A DNA stretch of 11,923 nucleotides from assembly GCA_029907285.1 (NCBI GenBank), contig JARYMD010000100.1, positions 1 through 11,923 on the forward strand. The letters run 5' to 3'. The notes beneath the pieces were generated by a model. That model worked only from the letters and a program-made list of their open reading frames with translations. It made no database searches and was not told where the DNA came from. Numbering within the stretch: position 1 is the stretch's first letter; each line of letters begins with the position of its first letter. Origin of the DNA: Verrucomicrobiota bacterium. Its GTDB lineage: Bacteria; Verrucomicrobiota; Verrucomicrobiia; Limisphaerales; J093. Below are positions 6,557-11,923 of the stretch, piece by piece. The position numbers and the translations under genes are program-made.

Positions 6557-7759
6557 CTAAAACAACTGTTGTGCGAACTCGTGCAAGTACTGGCGCCAGA
6601 CTATCCACGTGTGTGCCCCCTCGGTTTCATTGTAAACCACATTGAACCCGTGTTTCTTGAACATCTCAACGGTCGCGCGCGACGTGTTGACAAGGAAATC
6701 GTCCTTGCCGGTCGCGAACCAGAACAGCTTCAAGCCTTCCTTGAGCTGCGCGTCGTCGAGGATTGCTTTGTGTTGTTCCTCGAAACTCGGCCCTTGCTGG
6801 GCGCCTGCTGGGCCGCCGCCGGTTATCCCGAAAATGCCGGAGCTGAACACGCCAAGGTGTCCGAACCTGGCAAGATTTGGGATGCCAATGTTCAACGTCT
6901 GCGCCCCGCCCATCGAAAGGCCGGCGATCGCCCGGCTCTTTCGGTCGGCGTAAACCCGGTAGTTCTTCTCAACGTAAGGCATTATGTCTGTCAGAAAATC
7001 CTGGGTGAACTCGTCAAACCCGAATCCGGCCCCGAATCGGAACGGCCCGGTATGCCCGGCGGGCATGACCACGATCATTGGTTTGGCCTTCTTGGCGGCA
7101 ATGAGATTGTCGATAATGAACCCTGCGCGCCCGACAGAACTCCACGATTCATCGCAATCGAACGCCCCATGCAGCAGGTATAGCACCGGAAACTTGCCCT
7201 CCCCAGATTCGTACCCCGGCGGCGTGTAGATGTGCATGCGACGAAAACGCTTTAGCGCGGTCGAGTAGTAGGTCACCTTCGACACCGCGCCGTGCGGCAC
7301 GTTCTGGGTGTCCATGAAATCCGCGCCTGGAACCCCGACGAGGCTCCACGTGTTCGCATTCGATTCGCTGGTCGCAGGGTTTCGCGGGTCGATCACAGGC
7401 ACGCCATCCACATTGAAGTTGTACCTGTAATAGCCGGGAGGTACAGATTCGAGTGTTATCTCCCAAACGCCCTGCTCGTTTTTCGTGAGGTTTCTGCCCT
7501 GATTGGCGCCCGCACCCTGGCCCGGCAAATCAGTGCCTCCAAGCCTTACCGACTCTGCTTTGGGCGCAAGAATCCGGAACGTGACCTTCCGGTCCCGGGT
7601 CACTTCGGGTGAAATCACCTGTGGACCTTGGGCAGCGCCAAATCGCGGTGTTTCTGGGCGTGGCGCGGGTGGCGTCGGCGCTTGACTGAGAACCGAAGCG
7701 GCAGAAGCGATTCCTGCGGTGATTACGGCGTACTTGAGCAATGCATTCAGAGCTTTCAT
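6557..7759 (-). CDS. Secreted CE1-type esterase with N-terminal CBM48-like domain
   Basis: This 400-aa esterase is of the feruloyl/acetyl-xylan esterase type. I prefer the ATG at 7759 (MKALNALLKYAVITAGIAS...), which gives a clean signal peptide ending near SQA (residue 27). An in-frame ATG at 7771 would only add four residues; the far upstream ATG at 7819 would read through a palindrome and is less likely. A Pro/Ala-rich linker (28-48) leads to a CBM48/E-set domain (about 49-145: VTFRILAPKAESVRLGG, GVWEITLESVPPGYYRYNF, VDGVPVIDP). The CE1 domain then has KFPVLYLLHGAFDCDESW, nucleophile Ser282 in GLSMGGAQ, Asp354 (or 353) in ATGKDDFL and His383 in EGAHTWIVW. This architecture is known from CE1 enzymes of Bacteroidota and relatives. 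It lies 464 nt upstream of the DUF5060 gene on the same strand, so it may be a separate transcript. The acyl group removed is unknown. Confidence 0.92.
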   Translation of the reverse strand: MKALNALLKYAVITAGIASAASVLSQAPTPPAPRPETPRFGAAQGPQVISPEVTRDRKVTFRILAPKAESVRLGGTDLPGQGAGANQGRNLTKNEQGVWEITLESVPPGYYRYNFNVDGVPVIDPRNPATSESNANTWSLVGVPGADFMDTQNVPHGAVSKVTYYSTALKRFRRMHIYTPPGYESGEGKFPVLYLLHGAFDCDESWSSVGRAGFIIDNLIAAKKAKPMIVVMPAGHTGPFRFGAGFGFDEFTQDFLTDIMPYVEKNYRVYADRKSRAIAGLSMGGAQTLNIGIPNLARFGHLGVFSSGIFGITGGGPAGAQQGPSFEEQHKAILDDAQLKEGLKLFWFATGKDDFLVNTSRATVEMFKKHGFNVVYNETEGAHTWIVWRQYLHEFAQQLF

Positions 7760-7787
7760 GGGCGAGTACATATGTGTTGAACCCAAG

Positions 7788-7805
7788 GCTGCCCTCGAGG
7801 GCAGC
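7788..7805. promoter_or_regulatory. 18-bp perfect palindrome upstream of CBM48-esterase gene
   Basis: GCTGCCCTCGAGGGCAGC is fully self-complementary. It lies 28 nt upstream of the preferred ATG (7759) and 16 nt upstream of the alternative one (7771). On the minus strand a T-run precedes it and none follows, so it is not a terminator. Its position fits an operator for a dimeric regulator or a leader hairpin, but there is no direct evidence for either. Confidence 0.35.
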
Positions 7806-7975
7806 AAAAACAATCTCAAAAGAAGACATCTTCCGCCGGATCAGGTTACGCCCTGTGCAATTGACTCGAATGCTCGACATTCTGATTGGGGAGGAACTCT
7901 GACAGTGGCTTGCGACCGTGAGGCTGCACTTGCAAAGAATGCGAGTCTATTGAAAGGGCCGATCGGTTGGAGGCG

Positions 7976-8019
7976 CGCCAGCCCGCATATTTCGCAGACC
8001 AGCATGGCCGGAACCAAAG
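7976..8019 (+). repeat. Dispersed repeat, copy 4 (best preserved)
   Basis: It begins CGCCAGCCCGCATATTTC, continues GCAG and ends GCCGGAACCAAAG. Its first 22 nt match the reverse complement of 1551-1572 at 21 positions, and 7980-8019 matches the reverse complement of 86-125 at 32 of 40. Confidence 0.8.
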
Positions 8020-8089
8020 CCGCCCGACGGCCAACACCCCGGCTCTTGCACCCCCCGGACCTTCAACCACGCCAAGCTTGGAAATATGC
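7985..8089. repeat. Imperfect inverted doublet of the dispersed repeat
   Basis: GCATATTTC (7985-7993) and GAAATATGC (8081-8089) are exact reverse complements 87 nt apart. The flanking bases pair only partly, so this looks like a decayed version of the doublet at 1498-1568. Confidence 0.5.
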
Positions 8090-8171
8090 CCTGCGACTCC
8101 GTCGCCGGGAAGAGCGCGCTGATCAAGCCCCCACTGCACGCGGCGCTGCCGCGGATGCAGTGAGCGTTGGT

Positions 8172-8209
8172 AGGCGCCAAGCGCCTGGAGTGCGGCAGCT
8201 TGCTGCCGC
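8172..8209. repeat. Two adjacent GC-rich hairpins
   Basis: AGGCGC (8172-8177) pairs with GCGCCT (8181-8186) over a 3-nt loop. GCGGCAGC (8192-8199) pairs with GCTGCCGC (8202-8209) over a TT loop. The phrase GAGTGCGGCAGCTTGCTGCC is one that I remember as a very frequent intergenic repeat in Verrucomicrobiota; this supports the taxonomic guess but has not been checked here. TTTGTTCTT follows on the plus strand, which could also give weak termination activity. Confidence 0.65.
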
Positions 8210-8575
8210 TTTGTTCTTATGCGCGAACAACGTGTCCGTCCCCATGTCGGCAGCGAGGGGTTCCTCCACAGACTTCGGCAACGGCCGATTCGAACAAGGG
8301 GCAATTCGCGGCCTACGCTGCAAGCAGAGGCCAAAGCCCAAACAACGAGCCTGTCACCTTATCTGACTCACTCCTGAAGGCCGTACCGTTGTGATCGCAT
8401 TACTGGCTGCCAGAGAAGCAGATACGAAGAAACTGACCAAACTCGCAGCCCGAAAACGTTCGCGAACATGAAGGGCCTTTTGTAATGATGTATCCTGAGC
8501 GGTCTGCGAAGCGGGTGTTTTCACGAGATCAAGGAATATGTGGGGCAGGTGGAGCTTGGCCAAGGTGTTAACTTT

Positions 8576-8604
8576 TTGTAAACAGCCGGTGAATGACTTC
8601 TAAT
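8576..8604 (+). promoter_or_regulatory. Possible sigma70-type promoter of the SNF2 gene
   Basis: A -35-like TTGTAA (8576-8581, 4 of 6 to TTGACA) and a -10-like TCTAAT (8599-8604, 5 of 6 to TATAAT) stand 17 nt apart. Transcription would start near 8611, about 29 nt ahead of the ATG at 8640. The fit is good for sequence alone, but untested. Confidence 0.4.
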
Positions 8605-8639
8605 AAGTTGTGGTTGACGATTGAAGCTGTCTCCCAAAC

Positions 8640-11396
8640 ATGGCGTGCATGGGTACCGCTGCAGTCGGCAAGGATGCCGTTAAACCCCCCGCGCCGCATA
8701 ACTGGCGCACAAGTGATGAGGACGAAGTCAACAGGCGCCACCTCAGGGCGCGCGAGGAAGACTTCCTTGTGTCGAACCTCGATCCACGATTTCCAATATT
8801 CTCCAATTTCTCTGTCAAATCAGGCAGCGGTCTTGCCTATTCGGTTGAAATCCGCGATGTCAAAGGGCGCCAGTTTGCGTGTGATTGTGTCGATTTCCGC
8901 ATAAACGGTCTTGGGACATGCAAACACGTGGAGGCGGTGCTGCTTTATTTGGAGCGCCGATTCAAGAGGCTTTTCTCAAGCGCTGTCGGCAAGGAGTCAC
9001 CACGATTGGATGTTGTTCTGGACCTTGCAAGGGACACTCTGCGGCTGGTGAGCCCGACCGGCAGAATTCCGCCGCCACTTCAGGAATGGTTTGACTCGGA
9101 CGGATTACTGCTGAACGCGTCTCCTGAAGAAGCGGTGTCGGCCGTCGAGACGCTTCGTCGGGATGGACTGCCGGCTTTGCGCATTTCGCAGGAAATCGGC
9201 CCGTGGCTTGAAAACCGGCGCCGTGCCGCTGAGCGGAAGCAGTTGCGCCGGCAGTACGAGCTGAAAGTGCAGAGCGGCGAATGGCCGTCGCATGAAACGA
9301 AAGTTCCGCTGTTCCCCTATCAGCGGGAGGGCATGTTGCATTTGGCCTTCACTGAGCGCGCACTTTTGGCTGACGAAATGGGTTTGGGGAAGACGATCCA
9401 GGCGATAGCGGCGTGCGCATTGCTTCACAGGCTTGGCAAAGCGGAGCGCGTTCTTGTGGTGGCTCCTGCCTCGCTGAAAACAGAGTGGGAAGAGCAGATT
9501 CGGAAATTCACTGATCTGCCTTACCAGCCTGTGTTTGGGGGACGGTGCAGACGACTTGGCGCCTACTCGAACGCGCCCTTCTTCACGGTTGTCAACTACG
9601 AGCAAATGGTGAAGGACGCGCTCGATGTCAACGCAAGGCTTCGCCCTGACGTCGTCATCCTCGACGAAGCACAGCGAATCAAAAACTGGAACACCAAGAC
9701 CGCCCAGGCAGTAAAGCGCCTGAAAAGCAGATACGCGTTCGTGCTTACCGGCACCCCGATCGAAAACAGGATCGACGATCTCCACTCGATAATGAGTTTT
9801 CTGGACCCGGCGATACTGGGGCCTTTGTTCAGGTTCAACCGCGACTTTTACGAACTCGACGACCGCGGGCATCCGGTCGGGTACCGCAACCTCGACGCCC
9901 TTCATGCGCGCATTAAGCCGTATTTGCTTCGCCGTCGAAAAACAGACGTCGAGACCGAACTCCCCACAAGAACTCAACGCAACCATTTCGTGCACCTTAC
10001 CCCGGCACAGGAAGATGCCCATGCCCACCACGCCCAACAAATAACACGCCTGGTCAACATCGCCGAGCGCAGGCCGCTTACCCGCGAAGAACAGGACAAA
10101 CTCCAGCGCGAGCTTGCGATGGCGCGCATGGTTTGCGATTCAAACTACATTCTCGATCCCAACGACCGCGGCTGTCCCAAGCTGGCCGAACTGGAGAAAA
10201 TCCTCGAGGATTGTTGCGCAAACGATGCGAAGGTCCTTGTATTTTCGGAATGGGAGCGAATGCTCGAGTTGGTGAGGGACCTTTGTGACAAGCGCGGAAT
10301 AGGGTACGCATGGCACACTGGCAGCGTCTCACAAAAACGCCGGCGCGCTGAAATCAATGCGTTCAAATCCGATCCCGAGTGCCGCGTGTTTTTGAGCACC
10401 GACTCCGGCGCAACCGGCCTCAATCTCCAGGACGCAAGTGTGGTCGTGAATTGCGACCTCCCGTGGAACCCGGCCAGGCTCGAACAGCGAATCGCGCGCG
10501 CATGGCGAAAAAACCAGAGCAAACCGGTCACCGTCATCAACCTCATTTCTGAAAACACGATCGAGCATCGCATGCTGGCCACACTGGCAGCAAAGCAGAC
10601 CGTGGCCGAGAGCGTTCTCGACGAGCCCGGCAAGGTCAAAGAAATCTCGTTCCGCGGCGGGCGAGCGGCGTTCTACGAGAGGCTGCAGCAATTGGTTGGG
10701 CCGCTGACCGCTGCTCCCAAGCCGCCTGTGCGACAGCAGCCTGCGTTGCCGGCAGACCCAGCGCTTGCGTTTGCCGAATTGGTGGCCCAGAGAAACCCGG
10801 CCGGCGTTATCCGATGTGAAGAGCGATTCCCACAGTCAGGCACGTATTCGGTGCTCGTGGTCGTCGTGGAACGGGATGCTGCTCAGCAGCGCGAGCAGTT
10901 GGCCGCTTTGCACCGCGAGTTGTACGGAGCAGGACAAGACAAGGCAGGGGAAACAACCCGGCTCGAGGTCATTGACCGCCAGACCGACGAAACAATACAA
11001 AAGCTCGTCGAGGCGGGATTGATTGCCAGGACAACCCGCGCATCGAGGCTGCTCTATCCGACGCCGCAGGGGAACGGCACGCCCCAGCTCTCGCCCGAAG
11101 AACAGGCCGATGCAAAAGCCAAACGCGAAATCGCTGCAAGAAAGCTTAAAATGGCAAAGCTCCTCGGCGAGGGCGGTTTTGATTCAGAAGTGCGAACGGC
11201 ATTATTCGAAGCGATATATGCCCTTGCCAAAGCCATGGCGGTTGAAAGCCGTCTCCCGGAACCGGCGACACTCGAAGACGCTTTGCTTCCCCCTCTCTCG
11301 CATTCGTGGAAAGAAGCGCTCGACCTGATAAAGAGCTTCATCGCAGACGCCAGCCATCCGTGGCAGCCCCTTGTGGACGCGCTGTCAAAGCTGTGA
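8640..11396 (+). CDS. SWIM zinc-finger SNF2-family DNA helicase/ATPase
   Basis: This 918-aa protein is a predicted ATP-dependent DNA or nucleoprotein translocase of the SNF2/RapA-HepA superfamily 2 type, cytoplasmic. A SWIM zinc site, C81-x-C83-x10-C94-x-H96, could bind DNA or protein. The first ATPase lobe has PYQREGM, motif I DEMGLGKT (245-252, Lys251), APASLKTEW, motif II DEAQ (342-345) and LTGTPIENR. The second lobe (about 520-640) has KVLVFSEW near 531, TDSGATGLNLQ near 588 and EQRIARAWR near 613. Residues about 640-708 are a linker. Residues 709-785 (with a SVLVVVVERD strand) and 820-905 (helical, LKMAKLLGEGGF...ALFEAIYALAKAM) are not assigned to a family that I know; the last part resembles HEPN-like bundles. 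The ATG at 8640 has no clear Shine-Dalgarno; ATG 8649 is an alternative. It stands alone on its strand, diverging from the xylan locus and converging on the aminotransferase gene. Its cellular job (transcription recycling, repair or defence) is open. Confidence 0.93.
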   Translation: MACMGTAAVGKDAVKPPAPHNWRTSDEDEVNRRHLRAREEDFLVSNLDPRFPIFSNFSVKSGSGLAYSVEIRDVKGRQFACDCVDFRINGLGTCKHVEAVLLYLERRFKRLFSSAVGKESPRLDVVLDLARDTLRLVSPTGRIPPPLQEWFDSDGLLLNASPEEAVSAVETLRRDGLPALRISQEIGPWLENRRRAAERKQLRRQYELKVQSGEWPSHETKVPLFPYQREGMLHLAFTERALLADEMGLGKTIQAIAACALLHRLGKAERVLVVAPASLKTEWEEQIRKFTDLPYQPVFGGRCRRLGAYSNAPFFTVVNYEQMVKDALDVNARLRPDVVILDEAQRIKNWNTKTAQAVKRLKSRYAFVLTGTPIENRIDDLHSIMSFLDPAILGPLFRFNRDFYELDDRGHPVGYRNLDALHARIKPYLLRRRKTDVETELPTRTQRNHFVHLTPAQEDAHAHHAQQITRLVNIAERRPLTREEQDKLQRELAMARMVCDSNYILDPNDRGCPKLAELEKILEDCCANDAKVLVFSEWERMLELVRDLCDKRGIGYAWHTGSVSQKRRRAEINAFKSDPECRVFLSTDSGATGLNLQDASVVVNCDLPWNPARLEQRIARAWRKNQSKPVTVINLISENTIEHRMLATLAAKQTVAESVLDEPGKVKEISFRGGRAAFYERLQQLVGPLTAAPKPPVRQQPALPADPALAFAELVAQRNPAGVIRCEERFPQSGTYSVLVVVVERDAAQQREQLAALHRELYGAGQDKAGETTRLEVIDRQTDETIQKLVEAGLIARTTRASRLLYPTPQGNGTPQLSPEEQADAKAKREIAARKLKMAKLLGEGGFDSEVRTALFEAIYALAKAMAVESRLPEPATLEDALLPPLSHSWKEALDLIKSFIADASHPWQPLVDALSKL

Positions 11397-11414
11397 GGCT
11401 GGACAGCCAACAAA

Positions 11415-11923
11415 TCAACGATTTCTCAGGAGGTGGCAGCCGGCGGCCACTTTATGGATCGCAGCACCCAAACTCTTGATTGCCGGTTCGTCTGCGAGGA
11501 GAACATTCTGCGGAATCCAGACAGCATCGCGGCAGACCTGCTCGCAGACCGGGCAGCACACCTCGGAGTATCGCACGCCTTTGCCTGTCAGCGGCGCAAT
11601 TATGGGATGAGCAGGCAAACGATCCGTGTTCTGGAAAACGGCGTTTGCGTATAGAGGCCTGTACCAGCCCCGTGAAACGGGGACGCCTTCGGCATTGAGA
11701 GCTTCAATAAAACGGTCCCGCGACACGCCCAGAACAGACTCGTCCACGCGAAAGATGTACATGTGATAGCTTCTGCGCGTCATGCGCGGCTGTGGGGCGA
11801 GCAACTGCACGCCTTGCAAGTTTGCAAGCGCGGCGTCGAGGAGACTCGCGTTATGTTGGCGCCGTTTGATCTGTTCGGGCAAACGCGAGAGCTGCGCCAG
11901 AAGAATCGCAGCTTGGAACTCGG
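11415..11923 (-). CDS. DegT/DnrJ/EryC1/StrS-family PLP aminotransferase, C-terminal part
   Basis: The gene is partial and runs off the right edge on its 5' side. About 169 residues are visible, with the open frame continuing to the window end (EFQAAILLAQLSRLPEQIK and onward). Members transfer an amino group to keto-sugars or cyclitols using pyridoxal phosphate, often in nucleotide-sugar or scyllo-inosamine pathways. The visible part is the small C-terminal domain: the EFQAAILLAQL helix, the ERR-like QIKRRQHNASLLDAAL segment, SYHMYIFRVD, and EGVPVSRGWYRPLY, all typical of this family. The catalytic Lys and PLP-binding region lie outside the window. The stop codon is 18 nt from the end of the convergent SNF2 gene, with no clear shared terminator. 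The sugar substrate cannot be inferred here. Confidence 0.9.
   Translation of the reverse strand, partial: EFQAAILLAQLSRLPEQIKRRQHNASLLDAALANLQGVQLLAPQPRMTRRSYHMYIFRVDESVLGVSRDRFIEALNAEGVPVSRGWYRPLYANAVFQNTDRLPAHPIIAPLTGKGVRYSEVCCPVCEQVCRDAVWIPQNVLLADEPAIKSLGAAIHKVAAGCHLLRNR

Larger units (their letters stand above)
7820..8575. other. Repeat-rich intergenic region between divergent genes
   Basis: No convincing gene is present in this gap. The open frames across it consist of translated repeat DNA with Arg-rich, low-complexity composition. It contains a second doublet of the dispersed repeat (7976-8089), two GC-rich hairpins (8172-8209) and their flanking sequence to about 8345. Between about 8350 and 8575 I see nothing that I can name. 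Confidence 0.6.

Noticed and set aside
7846..8334. Minus-strand frame of 162 aa in the divergent gap
   Set aside because: It is made of dispersed repeat sequence; no signal peptide, domain or leader supports a gene.
9105..10040. 311-aa minus-strand frame opposite the SNF2 gene
   Set aside because: A shadow of the SNF2 reading frame with no recognisable domain; the plus-strand frame holds intact helicase motifs.
8640..11396. SNF2 gene as part of a DISARM-like defence system
   Set aside because: No methyltransferase, DUF1998, PLD or other DISARM partner is present; its neighbours are a xylan locus and a sugar aminotransferase gene.
11394..11420. Terminator between the convergent SNF2 and aminotransferase genes
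   Set aside because: Only a 4-5 bp GGCTG/CAGCC pairing with a tiny loop and no T-run in either direction.

Overview
The window looks like a chromosomal piece of a Gram-negative, plant-polysaccharide-degrading bacterium, most likely a Verrucomicrobiota member. This assignment is inference. It rests on secreted GH10, GH43, CE1 and DUF5060-type proteins of the kind common in Verrucomicrobiota, Planctomycetota and Bacteroidota, on start codons without clear Shine-Dalgarno sequences, and on short palindromic dispersed repeats in the intergenic DNA of a type I recall from Verrucomicrobiota genomes.

Left two thirds (150-7759, all minus strand): a xylan or arabinoxylan degradation locus. In the order of transcription it encodes a secreted CE1-type esterase with an N-terminal CBM48-like/E-set domain (7759-6557), a secreted DUF5060-type putative glycoside hydrolase (6092-4197), a second secreted CE1-type esterase (4192-3332), a GH43 beta-xylosidase/arabinofuranosidase-like enzyme with a C-terminal beta-sandwich (3204-1609) and a GH10 endo-xylanase (1277-150). 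All five have plausible signal peptides. Together they could cut the xylan backbone (GH10), remove arabinose or xylose (GH43), remove feruloyl or acetyl esters (the two CE1 proteins) and act on an unknown side chain or glycoside (DUF5060 protein). No transporter, SusC/SusD pair or regulator lies inside the window.

The spaces in this locus are rich in small repeats. A 40-bp family (AGCCCGCATATTTCGCAG...GCCGGAACCAAAG) occurs at 86-125, 1544-1572, 6289-6325 and 7980-8019. The gap between GH43 and GH10 is almost filled by a 285-bp block with 9-bp terminal inverted repeats and three consecutive hairpins. It ends only 9 nt before the GH10 start codon. Two further perfect hairpin palindromes (6226-6241, 8192-8209) and an 18-bp perfect palindrome ahead of the CBM48-esterase gene (7788-7805) add to this.

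Right third: an 820-880 bp repeat-rich gap (about 7760-8639) separates the locus from a divergent plus-strand gene for a 918-aa SWIM zinc-finger SNF2 helicase (8640-11396). This has a fair sigma70-like promoter at 8576-8604 and an unassigned C-terminal extension that looks helical and HEPN-like. The SNF2 gene converges, with an 18-nt gap, on the 3' part of a DegT/DnrJ/EryC1/StrS-family PLP aminotransferase gene that runs off the right edge (11415-11923, minus).

I see no tRNA, rRNA, CRISPR array, prophage or transposase gene. The most unusual content is the repeat architecture around the GH10 gene, the DUF5060 enzyme and the SNF2 C-terminal extension.
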